DNA of 32,492 bases from Paraphysomonas bandaiensis (lineage: Eukaryota; Chrysophyceae). The notes beneath the pieces were generated by a model. It did not search any database and was not told the DNA's origin. It saw only the letters and a list, made by a program, of their open reading frames with translations. The stretch is from positions 1-32,492 of the forward strand of contig CBFFRP010000458.1 of the NCBI GenBank assembly GCA_965644295.1. The letters run 5' to 3'. Position 1 is the first letter of the stretch; the number at the start of each line of letters is the position of its first letter. This document shows, in pieces, positions 9,028 through 19,873 of this stretch. The position numbers were made by a program, and so were the translations under genes.

Positions 9028-10849
9028 CTATAGGGCAATAACCCCATCAAGTGGTGGTCGCTTCCGCTTGTTTCCAACTTCTTCAGTCCCAATGTCTGAT
9101 GATGGCGCAGAGACAACGGGATCAGCGGTAACAGTTCCACTGATAGCAACTACTTGTGAGCGATCTGGAAGTTGAGACTGTAGTACCGGGGGGGAAGGAA
9201 ATCGAGAGGTCATAGGAATCTGTCCTGGCGGTAGAAGGGATGCCATTGGAGCCGGCAAAGGAGCTGGCAAAGGAGGCGGTAAAGGAACAGCACTCATGGG
9301 GGCCGCCGAAGGGACGGTGCCTGGTGCAGGATCTTCTCCGCTCAACATGCGTTTAACATCAGGTCTGTCCCGCAAGACGGAGAACCACCTATGTTTACAC
9401 TGACTTGCTCGCCGAATCATCCCCATATGAGCGCATATTTTATCCCAACGCATTTTTTTGCTCCCTGTAAAAAAGATTATTGACACATAATTGTCATATA
9501 CCATTACAAAATATGACGGCATATTTCAATAATTATGCAATCTACTACAGTGAAAGTCAAATATATCGACGCACCAGTGGCTACAACAGCTGCAATGAGC
9601 TTGTCGTCTTCTTCCGACACCCATGGTCCCCGTCTGCAGTGTTTCTCGTATTTGAGAACCTCCTCCCACCTCCGACGACACTGATTGGGCAATCTTGTCC
9701 CCTTCAAATGTCTACTGACGCACTCCCAATCAATAGCACCGGTTTCAGGGTGAGTGTGTTGTTCTATTCCATCCAGTAACAGATCATTCTCCTGCTCAAC
9801 CCACACTCCATGTTTCACATTCCCAGTAGTGGTACCGGAAGTCATTCGTTTGTGTCGATAACGTGCTGAGCACTGCGCTGGTGTCCATTTGTTGCCCAAC
9901 GCCTCAGCTACCCTTACCCACGATACTCCCCCGGCCCTTCCACTAGAGCGATTCTGCTCCACGGCCTTAGATAGAATCTCGTCATCTTCTTCCCCCCACG
10001 AGTGGAGCTCTGCCTTTCTCTCTTTTTCCGAACAAAGGACCGCCCACCGTCGTTTGCATTGCTGAGATGTACGAGAATGCTGAAGGTGTGCACTTACTCG
10101 TCCCCAGGAAACGCGCCCCCACCCCTGTTGTCCATCAGAAGGAGCGTGAAGAGCCACTGCCTCGGCTAGCTTTCTGTCTTCCTCTGGTTCCCATGCTCCA
10201 GTCGCCACGGCGACCTGATCCCGCTTCATAAACGAATACCATCTATATTTACACTACAAAAACAATTACATATAAATACAATAAACACCAAACTTTAAAC
10301 CTGACTACGTGTTTTGATCCCTCCCATTTGTTCTGTAATCTTTGTCCATGGTATCTTTCCACCTTTCCCTTGTCCTTCATATTTTTTTACAGCCTCTCTA
10401 AGTTGATTATCATCCTCTTCTGTCCATGGTCCAGTTTTTAATACATCACTCATATATCTTAATGCAGAATTCCATCTCCAATGACATTGTTCTGGTTTTC
10501 TATAACCACCTAAATAATCACTTACTTTCGACCATGATACCCCGCCATTGTTTCCTTGTCCTTCAAACAATTCAACAGCTTGTTTTAATGCTTCATCTTC
10601 TTCAGGTGACCAACATCCAGATTTTTTTTCAGTATTATCATATTTAAGGAATGCATTATAACGATAATTGCATTGATTGGGTGTTTTTGTCCCTTTAAGA
10701 TATTCAGATACTTTAATCCAACTAATACGACCATGTATACTGTACTCCTCACATGCTTCTATAGCTGCAAGTAACTGATAATCATCTTCATCTGTCCATA
10801 TACAGGGACTTGTATCATAATCTGAGAGGGAAGGAGTGGATAAGTTCAT
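9028..10849 (-). CDS. Seven-repeat Myb/SANT protein, three exons
   Basis: Proposed exons on the minus strand: 10849-10301, 10253-9575, 9464-9028; 554 residues, introns 47 and 110 bp, GT..AG. Myb/SANT repeats bind DNA through a three-helix fold. Seven are visible by their first-helix signature: 'CIWTDEDD', 'GCWSPEEDE', 'GPWTEEDD', 'GAWEPEED', 'HSWGEEDDE', 'GVWVEQEND', 'GPWVSEEDD'. Each ends in a 'QC..RW/Y' third helix, and most carry a Gly-rich loop before the middle Trp. The tail is Pro-rich with basic 'NKRKRPP', a likely nuclear signal. Repeats 3 and 7 are completed only by splicing, which supports the introns. Exon 1 is AT-rich and exons 2-3 are clearly GC-richer. The start is the first ATG after an in-frame stop, but an extra 5' exon is possible. 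The best guess is a transcription factor, perhaps SNAPc4-like. Confidence 0.85.
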
Positions 10850-11469
10850 GGGAGGATCTTCTTGGGGGTGGTAATTGGGGTAAATGGCAATCACATTGTG
10901 ATGAGATGACGGAGGTGTTGATTTTAACCCAATTATTACCTGAAATTTTCATGACTATTCAAAATTACATCATTTATGTACATAAAATAGGGGTTTTTAG
11001 AGAGGTTTGTTGAATATGTGAGGATGAAAATAGGGGGTTTATGAGATATGTATACAGTACATACAGAGTACAACGAGCACATTCTGTATATACACCAGAG
11101 TACATGTATAGAAGTATACGACTTTTCAGTTTTCATACTCTGTCTGTTTCCAGTTTTTCTAGAGCAATAGAAAATAGGTGTTTTCTACATACAATTCTAT
11201 AGTTTTTTCAAATATATGGTATTTCTTACATTATATGTATGGTAAATATTACTGATTTTCATATCCTACAATAGTACATATATAAGTATATATGAGGCTA
11301 TAGAGATGTATGTATGTATGTATGTATGTATGTATACACAGCAGCAGATCTGATCGTGTATGAGGGAGGCAACACTTAAGTGATGGAGTTCAGTGATAGA
11401 TAATACATCTCTATGATTCTATTCCATCTGCGGAGGGTGACTGGTATTTGGAGTTAGTAACGTCTGGTG
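10850..11469. other. Divergent promoter region between Myb and ORC2 genes, left part
   Basis: No gene was seen. It holds T/A runs (10985-11040, 11160-11210) and a short TATG tract at 11308-11335 (about seven units). Confidence 0.5.
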
Positions 11470-11965
11470 GAAGCTGATCGTATAGTAGCATGAAGGTATA
11501 CATGTGTATGTATGTGTGTGTAGCTATGCAGATATATGTGTATGAGGTGTGTATGTATGTATATCTGTGTATGTGTGTATGTGTATGCGTGTGTATATGC
11601 ATAGAGGCATGTCAATGTATGTGTATGTGTGTATGGCTATAGTTGTATGTGTATGTGATGTATGTGTATAGAATAGTATGCAGGTATACATATGCATGTG
11701 CATGTGTAGCTGTGCAGATATATGTATGATATGTGTATGATGTATGTATATGCATAGAGGCATGCCAATGTATGTGTATGATATGTATGTATAGGTATAG
11801 TTATCTGATATCTATACTTATAAGAGGCATATCAATGTATGTATATGATACATGTGTATATGTGTATGAGGCATATGAGATCTTTGTATATATATGATAT
11901 ATGTGTATAGGTATAGTTATCTGATATGTATACATAGATGAGGTATACATAGTGTGATGTGTGTG
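11470..11965. repeat. Degenerate TGTA/TG-rich minisatellite
   Basis: Irregular repeats rich in 'gtatgtgtatg', with the phrase 'gaggcatgtcaatgtatg' recurring near 11605, 11757 and 11824. The sense strand of the downstream ORC2 gene reads TGTA here. Minus-strand frames through it (His/Thr/Tyr-rich) are repeat artefacts. 11966-12147 is probably the ORC2 promoter and 5' leader. Confidence 0.75.
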
Positions 11966-12147
11966 TATAAGTGTAGTTATGAGATATATATGTCTACTAT
12001 GGAATATCTCGTTGTAGTGGTATAGTGTCGTATGCTGTAGTGGAGTTGTTTTCAACTCGTGATAATATATCATTTTATAACGTTATCTTCTATCAGAGTG
12101 AGTGAAGCCAACATCCCGTCGATCCTTCACGAGTCAAGACTATTTCC

Positions 12148-14738
12148 ATGACTTCAAGAGTGAAACTTCCCACGGGGTGGAAAGTTGTGTTAGATAATAA
12201 CGATTGTGAGAAAGTTATTGTATCTTATAAGAGAAGTAGCGCAACGGAAGAAAAGGAGGTGCTGGATTTAGTGAACTCCAAATGTAGTGCTCGGGAGGAC
12301 CGAAAGATTATTTTGATGGAGTATGTGCAGTGCATTAAACGAGCCAAGGTGAGATACGCGTGCATCGTATCTCGCTGTGCCATTGTCGACGAGTTTGTGT
12401 TGGATATTATCATCATGCTTTGCACGTAGGATCTGCGTGGCGCGAAGGGGAGGTCTCATCGATCCAGCGAGGTTCGTACCTGCATTGGTGGTAGGGTGTT
12501 TATAACAGCATATGTACAGGCGGAGTCAGCAAGTAGTCGTACTCCGTCTGCACGAGTCTCCGCCCAGTCTATTCGGACTCCGCCCTCTGAGTCAGTTGCG
12601 GCTCATAAAGAGACTGCGACCGAGTCCGACACGAAGATGGAAGTGCCCTATCCTAAGAAACCTGCCCCTGGAGTGTATCTTCGTTGTCATCATTGCAGTA
12701 AAAGCGTTTCCACAAGTAAGAGTGGGCTAGCACTTCATGAGAAGAAATGCTCCAGCAACCCAGATAACACTAAAGCGAACTCTCCTACCGGTAAGAAGGG
12801 GAACTCCAAGCAACGCATCAATTCTGCTGCCACTTCGATAGATAACTCATCAACCGGTGCACTTTCTAAGAAAGGGCGTGTTCGTAATGCGAAGCTGGCT
12901 GTTGAGGCCAATTGCAGTGAGAGCAAAGATGAGAGTGGTATCAAGAATGTAGGCGTTACTCAAAAGCGATCTGCTCCTGATACGACGTCGGAGCAACTAG
13001 TAGGCCACAACAAAAGAGGCAAACCATCAGAGGAGTCTAGTGCAAGTGGGGCTATTCCCAAGCGACCTGGAAGTGAGATCAAACGCGTTGTAGCCGGTAA
13101 ACGGAGAGCGAAAGGGAAATTACCCGCTCCACCTGTTGATAGTGGATGTGGTCTACCTCGACCGGATGTTCTTAGTGCTTACCTAGCAGGTGTAGAGGGA
13201 TGCGTTTTAGGAGGCAGACGGAGGGATCGACATATTCCCCGCGATTGCGACTCTTACACGGCTAACATGAAGAAGTACCAAGATAACCTTCTGGATCAAT
13301 ACCAATCTGAGTGTTTTATCGAATGGCTTACGCTGTTACACACTAATCGGAGTATTCTTTGCTACGGCGTAGGGTGTAAGGAGCCTCTTCTTGTTCGCTT
13401 TGCGACGGAAATGCTAGACGGTGAAGATGTACTGGAGCTTAATGCTAAGCGTCATGAGAGTGGAGATATGGCTGATTCGTCGTCTTCTCGACAGCCTAGC
13501 ACACCTAGTGGTGTCGAGGTGTTATGGAATATGTTTCGCATGATCCGAAGGGAGGTACTGAAAGTCAAGGAAAAAGACAGAGAGACATCCTTCAAGAATA
13601 GTGGGTATGAGGACAAGCCCTGGAGACTCGTTCATGATGCCCGTATTATTTCAGGTGCTGTCATATGAGTACTTGAGAATTTGCGCTAACACTGATTATA
13701 GAATTGCTCTGCAGACACTATAAATGGTATAGGACAACTTCCGGAAGAGCTCAAATGCTCTCGTCTCGTTCTGGAAACCTCGTTGGTCAGGACGAGGAGT
13801 CCTTAGTAGACAGGTATATAGATGGCGATGACGCGGTGCCTCAGACTTCCGAGGTTGACACTTGTGAGGATGAAGTAGTTTCTTCAAAAGGACAAGACCA
13901 GGATGATAGACAGAGCGAGGTAGGGAGTGTAGGACCAGTAAACGAGCGACGTACACTTCGTAGTAATACTACTATCAGTGGTAACGACAAGGTGCTAAAT
14001 CCCCATTACGATAACAATATTAACCGTCTCTATCTGGTTATACACAACATCGAGGATGCATTCCCGGTTGTACTTCCCTCTAATAGTCGCGTCGTTCCTG
14101 ACTTGTGCTCTCAGCTAGAAGTTCAGACCGCCCTTAGTATTTTAATGTCGTGCCCAGTGGTGTCAGCGATAGCCTCCATGACATCTTTGAACACCCCTCT
14201 ACATTTAGGCTGGGATACAAAGATGATGGCCTTGTTTCAGTGGGTTACTTTTCATACCCCAACATTTATTAACCACGATCCCCTGCCTGAAGTCATGCAA
14301 GCATGTGTGTCAGCTTCCACCCGTAGCGGTGCGGAAAGCTCACGAGGAGCGTTTGCACTCAAGTATATTCTCAGGAGTTTGACTCAAAAGCACTGTTCTA
14401 TATTGCAGTATCTTCTGAAACATCATATTTCTGAGAGTGGAAAGAGAAAAGAGGGAAGCAGTGACACCGCCAGTGACACGAAGGCATCGCTTGCATCATC
14501 CACAAAGGTGACAGGCATACCGTGGATCATATTTTATGAATATTGTAAGAAACATATGATAATTACAACAGACCACGATTCTGCATTGCGACAGTTAGTC
14601 AGTGAATTAAAAGATCAGCGCATTGTTAAGACATATTGTGATAGTGACAATGCAATGCATGTGGCTTTAGTATTATCTCCATCTGAAATTCAAAGTGCTT
14701 TGCTTTATTTCGGAATTGCTGACAGCAGCAGTGTATAG
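12148..14738 (+). CDS. ORC2: Origin recognition complex subunit 2, four exons
   Basis: Exons: 12148-12348, 12430-12471, 12520-13654, 13702-14738; 804 residues, GT..AG introns of 81, 48 and 47 bp. ORC2 is part of the hexamer that marks replication origins and loads the MCM helicase. Seen: a degenerate P-loop region 'SILCYGVGCKEPLL' (about residue 355-372), then 'RLYLVIHNIEDAF', 'VVSAIASMTSLNTPL', 'ALFQWVTFHTPT', 'YILRSLTQKHCSILQYLL', and a C-terminal winged-helix-like 'IIFYEYCKKHMIITTD' with 'LRQLVSELKDQRIV'. All match the ORC2 core. The N-terminus is long: residues 10-50 open with 'LPTGW', weakly like a methyl-CpG-binding (MBD) domain. Residues 137-158 form a C-x2-C-x13-H-x3-C finger, followed by a basic, Ser-rich, disordered stretch. 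A polar insertion of about 80 residues (near 13750-14000) separates the two core halves. The small 42-nt exon 2 is the weakest element. Confidence 0.87.
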
Positions 14739-15435
14739 TAAATAGTAAAAAATAATATACTTCTACTTTTGTAATTGTAGACAGCTATCGGTTCTGCCAC
14801 TGTATAAAACATTAAATATGTTTAACTAGATAATGAACACGTATCTTAGGTATTTATATGTGAAAGTGTACTCAATGGTGTGAGAAAGCTTGCAGTAGGT
14901 TATTCTTCGACCTCACTGAATCTCCATGCAGGGATAACTAACATAATATTCAATATATTGTCAGCCATTGTCAAGGCAATCAATTAGAAACCAATACAAG
15001 TCATCATAAATATAAAAGGAGATATTATCACTTAGTACTACGTTCATTATACCGGAGTCGCAAAGTAGATTGCACCGGAGTTGCCTACCGCAGGTTGTAG
15101 TCAAGTAATTACAGTTATTAGCTTTCAGTCAACTGTCATTTTATTCCAGAGGCGGCTATTCTTCATAAATGATTTAGATCTGCTTCTGCAGTTGTCTGGC
15201 TTTCTAACAGACGTTGTCAATAACTATCTTTTCAGAATTAGTGAATTATGTCATTCATTTCTCAGTCATAGAATGAACATGATAAAGGTCTTATAGTAAG
15301 TTTCAACCTTCAACTAGCGACATGTAGATTGCACCGCTTATGTAGTAATTAATATACGCACTCAAATTATATCTTGTCAATATCTAATAGAAGGTATTAG
15401 AAATATATCTACCCCATTCCAAGAGCCTGCTCTAG
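14739..15435. other. Intergenic, no gene recognised
   Basis: AT-rich, with no convincing coding frame; the 71-codon frame at 15081-15296 has no domain. Confidence 0.5.
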
Positions 15436-15690
15436 TAAAGTGCTAGTGTTGATTAAAGTGAGCAATGTAAAGATTTTTATTAAAATGGCGGAGTATTTTC
15501 TGTGTGTAGTGCCAGCAAGCTCCAGTGATCTACATTATACTTGCCTACTTCATACATGATTATAATAAAGCCCACACACTCTAGGGGAGGAGGGGTCTTA
15601 GCCAATGCCGTGAATTACATATACTGAGTCATGCATGATCACGAGAAGCTCGGTGTAATCTTTGTTAGGGAATGGGAAGATAAACATGGT
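15436..15690 (+). repeat. Diverged ~250-bp duplication, copy 1
   Basis: The succession 'tagtgttgattaaa..gagcaatg', 'tttattaaaat', 'gtgtgtagtg', 'gaggagg' and 'gctcggtgtaatc' is repeated in the same order at 16136-16380. Many substitutions separate the copies, so the duplication is old. No coding frame was found. Confidence 0.7.
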
Positions 15691-16135
15691 CTATGCGAAT
15701 TACATACATAAGTCTTGTGTCTTGTATAGTTATAACAAACCCCGCAAAATGTGAAGGCAAACACGGATGGGGCTGTAGGGTGGCTCGGACAGAATCTGTG
15801 CGTGGTCTATATGATCAGCAAAATGGTGAACGGGTGACTGCGTAGATTCAGCCCAAATCTTGGTGTTATATGTGGTGTTAGAATCAGCCTACACTATGAC
15901 CACCCTGTTGGAATGGGGCGATTTTAATCAATTGTGTAATGGGGCGATTTTAATTGATGGACAATTACTTGAAGCAGTTAGTAGTCGGTTATTGACATAT
16001 TGACAGTGAATGTATGGTAAGCTGGCCTTGATACATAGTAGCAGTAGTTACTATACGCTATATATATATGTCAGATGCAATGATTATATTCTAGGCTATC
16101 TTCTTAATAGCCTCATTCTAAGGAGATTCCTAATG

Positions 16136-16380
16136 TTAGTGTTGATTAAACTAAGCAATACATAGCTCTTTATTAAAATCCCGGCATATTAATTGTGTGT
16201 AGTGTCAAACTAGCTGCAGCAATATATACACTGTACACTATACGTACATAGCCCATATATAGTTACGATAAGCTCTATTCATTGTAGAGGAGGAGGGTTG
16301 CTGCTGTCATGGTGGGCCTGTACGAGTCATACATAGTCCTGTAAGCTCTGTGTAATGCTCATTAGGAGGAATGAGACAGT
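16136..16380 (+). repeat. Diverged ~250-bp duplication, copy 2
   Basis: Same ordered landmarks as 15436-15690, in the same orientation. Between and around the copies (15691-16135, 16381-16690) no gene was seen. At 15915-15958 the phrase 'ggggcgattttaat' occurs twice. Confidence 0.7.
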
Positions 16381-16695
16381 AGAGTAGCTATCATATGATC
16401 TTCAGGAGATCTATACGATGTGATCAGTTAAGATGGTGGTTAAATGGATGTGTTGGTGGTTATATATGGGCTATAGCCGTACTGTTGCAATGATGCACTC
16501 ATAAAGTATATATATATATGAGTACACCACTTCTAATGGTCAAACAATGCATTAGTTTATCTAATACAGATGTATCGTCGTGGATATAATCAATTGTGTT
16601 GCAATATGTTGCAGTTCTCTATCATATAACAGCATCGCATCTCTATATGAGCATGTCTACAGGCTTTAACGGTCCAATACACGTACAAGATAATA

Positions 16696-16861
16696 CGGGG
16701 GGGTGAGTACTTACGTATGTTTTCATAGGTAGAAATAACCGGAAGTGAGATCAGAATTAACGGATGTTAACCAACCGGTAATTCCTACCTGATACACGGG
16801 AGGTGGGTGTCTACGTATATTTTCATAGGTAGAAATAACCGGGAGTGACAGTTGACTTATC
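16696..16861 (+). repeat. 100-bp spaced duplication upstream of RBR gene
   Basis: A ~60-bp block containing 'ttttcataggtagaaataac' occurs at about 16696-16760 and again exactly 100 bp later, with a handful of differences. It ends about 130 bp before the RBR start codon, so it may be promoter or 5' leader sequence. Confidence 0.75.
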
Positions 16862-16990
16862 GGGAGAAGAGTTCCAGGAAATGATATGAATGTTGCAGAT
16901 AGATGTATAGACGGAAAGATCCATTGCACTTAAATAGGAATTAGAACATAACTATCCTCTCTATATTCAATCTACTGTATTCAAGTCAAC

Positions 16991-19410
16991 ATGCTTGCAT
17001 CTCAGATATCATCATTAGTATCACGATTATCTTCTATTGCATGTAGAGTCAATTGCAATATAAACACTGAACACACTGTAAATGTAAGCAAAACAGATAC
17101 TATCAGTACCTGTATTGGCTGTAACAGACAATGTGATAAGGAATCTCTTGCAATAGTGTGTCCGTATAAGCACTGTATGACAGTATACTGTAAGAGTTGT
17201 GCATTGGAACATATTTATAGTCAAGTAGTCACATCTTTTCAGTTTCATATTCGATGTGCCTCATGTCACCTTCACTGGAATGATAATCTATGGTTAGGTA
17301 CATTGAAATACAGTGCTTCTAGTGAAGTATACAAATATGACCAGCTCTATAAACAAGTCGTTGCTGAATTACAACTACATATGAATTCTAAATATGGTCA
17401 CGTTATATTGAAGTCTAAGATCAGCAAGAAAGAAGTGTTTGATACACTCTCTGAATTAGTAGATACAGTTTGTGGAGATGAAAATAATAGATCAAGTGAA
17501 GTACCTGCCCCTTGTGAAAGCGGTGTCAACTGCTCAGTAAACGATGGTGATTTCGCTCATCATCATAGCATGGTAGATCGTCATAATACAAAAGCTTCCC
17601 GCCTTGCAGTACACTGTAAGTTATTAATCACTTGTTTTGTGTCTGTAAAGGATTTGATCAACAGATTTCACGGGTATAGAGAGTGCCTTACAAGTGACAT
17701 GCCCGGGATGTAATTTTTCTGTCGTCCTTCTGCAAGGTATTGAAACTGGTCATGAGATGGTGTTGGACAGCTATAGAAAGTCGACAAATAGAATTTTAAT
17801 GAAAATTGCTGGCTCTCTACACAAGAATCAATTTACACTAATAACTGCTATTGTTAAACTTGTACATGATCAGGTAGCTATTTTGTGTCAATTTGCTGTA
17901 CTCTATAGTGCGATATAACATTCCTGCAGATAGCCCCGATGGATTTCATTACGATTATGGAAGAGTATTTCATTTCCCACTGTCCGTTTAAGAAAGTAAG
18001 TTTTTAATAAATATCTTACACTTGGAAATTTACTGTGTTTACAGCGTGAAGCACTTTTGGAAACAGTTAGCAAGGGTATCATGAATAATACTCAACGTTA
18101 CACAGATCTCATATCTCTCATTCCGTACAAGTCATTGCGAGTAGATACTGCATTGGCACTCCTGCGTCGCTACCCAAATATAAGACTGCGATGCTGCCGG
18201 CAACCATTAAGCTTTAAGTGTGGACTCACTTCTGAGAAGGACTCGGTGAATATAGGAGGTGGTGACGTATCTACGTTGACTTTGTTGCCAGTGGTCGAGA
18301 CACGGAACAGTGTAATTAGAGAAATCGTGGTCCTAACGTCCCAACCAACACGGAGTTTTTCAGGCTGTTCGCGTACTTTTAACTGTAGTGTTTGCTTAAG
18401 CCAGTGTGATCGAGCCGAGCGGTTTATGGCCTGCGTGAACACTCAGTGTTCCCGTACTGTATGCAAGACGTGTATGCTAGAGTATGTAGACTCCCTAGTA
18501 GAGTCAACACGTTATTCTCTACCTGTGATCGCCTGTGTGTGCTGCAAGAGCAGAATTCCCACAGCTTGGTGGAAATCAGAGCTCAGGAGAGCTGGCAAGG
18601 GTGCAGAGAAACATAACGCCGCTATTGAATTAATATGGACCAAATGTAAGAAAGTCGCAGGCGCTATACTAGCGTCGTAATTAAGTAGTATACAAATGTT
18701 GCAGATATAAAAAATGACAAAAATATGCGCAAAATGCGCTGTTCCGAGTGCGATGGAACGCATACGCTTTTCTCTATGAATCCCCATCCTGAAAACGCTA
18801 ATCGAAAGGAAATACTTTGCAAAGCTATTGATGAAATAGCAGGAGGTGATCGTCTTCTCGAGATTTACCTGGCCAAATTATTGCGCGACTTTACACGGGC
18901 AACGGTATGCGACCAATGTTTTAATTTATTGTGCTGATTGGATTATTATAGATAACGCCCGATGCTTTTATTCAGGGTTTAGAAGATTTTTTTTTGAAAT
19001 GTGATTCCACAGAGAGTCTAAAGAAAAGAATCGCTGAAGGTATAATGCACCATAGCTCCCAGTTTAGGCGAATCATATTCGCGATTGCGGATGAAGAGAG
19101 ACGTGGGTCTGCATTTAATTCGTTACTATTAAGGTATCCAAAGCTAAAATCTCGATGCGGTGGTGAGTACTGCTTTACCTGCAAGATAGCATCTTTCCAT
19201 GTAGGAGTTACATGCACCGAACGATTACGCAGTGAGCAAAATATTGAGGTGCGAACTACGACCTACTCTCTTAGATATTCAAAAATTGACTTTTGTGGTG
19301 GTATATTTTAGGCGCAATACTGTCCCTCCTGTCGTGTACCCACTGTCAGGTCAGAGGGATGTAGCAGTATTCTTTGCGTATGCGGTGCGCATTGGAATTG
19401 GAAAACATAG
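16991..19410 (+). CDS. RBR ubiquitin-ligase-like protein with duplicated RING1-IBR, seven exons
   Basis: Exons: 16991-17615, 17665-17873, 17930-17995, 18045-18645, 18705-18904, 18952-19248, 19312-19410; 698 residues, introns 47-63 bp. RBR ligases take ubiquitin onto a RING2 cysteine before transferring it to substrate. Unit A: RING1-like C41-C92 ('CIGCNRQC', 'YCKSC', 'CASC'), 'TCPGC' near 221, then a helical stretch and an eroded IBR end 'RCCRQPLSFKC' near 350. Unit B: RING1 'CSVCLSQC..VCKTC..CVCC' (about 414-468), 'CSEC' at 511, a similar helical stretch, and 'CGGEYCFTC..H.GVTC' near 636-657. Then comes RING2 'CPSCRVPTVRSEGC' with candidate catalytic Cys683, 'C.CG', 'HWNW' and stop. RING2 ends two residues after the Trp, so its usual last zinc ligands are absent. 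The same donor phases occur in both units. An alternative is two genes, but one open exon (18045-18645) joins the units. Confidence 0.8.
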
Positions 19411-19873
19411 CCTTAACGTATATACCATTATACACGTTGTGTACAGCATACATATGCTTACAAATGTCATTCTTGAGTGCAATTTGGAAGATCTGTTAGA
19501 TAACTCGCCACCATCATCATGTTATATTTCTAATGTTTATTGAATTTCTTATTTATTAGTTGTTAAATATTACATATAGTAGTTTAATGCAACTCTGAAT
19601 GAAATACTGTTATTTACCTCATAACTACGTATGCTCGAAAGTATAGCCATCCTAGAGCAGTGTACGGTCTAGCATCTATTTCATTACGATAAAGAATTAG
19701 ATCACTTCACCTAGTAGAAGAAATGGGAGTGCAGCGTTAGAATCGTTTACAGTAGAGACAAATCTCAGCTGTCAGAATATTTTATCATGACGTTAAAGAA
19801 GCGACTACAAAACGACATGTCTATGCCACTCAAATAGAGAACAACAATAACCAAAATTATCTTATATATATAA
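19411..19873. other. Convergent intergenic spacer
   Basis: 463 bp between the 3' ends of the RBR gene (plus) and the ODAD3 gene (minus). AT-rich; presumably holds both 3' untranslated regions and polyadenylation signals. No gene was seen. Confidence 0.55.

Noticed and set aside
11411-12073. Minus-strand His/Thr/Tyr-rich frames before ORC2
   Set aside because: They arise from the degenerate TGTA/TG repeats and show no domain.
18057-18680. Second RING protein as an independent gene
   Set aside because: The exon is in frame with upstream exons 1-3 and its downstream donor joins exons 5-7 in phase, so one gene is the simpler model; a two-gene model remains possible.
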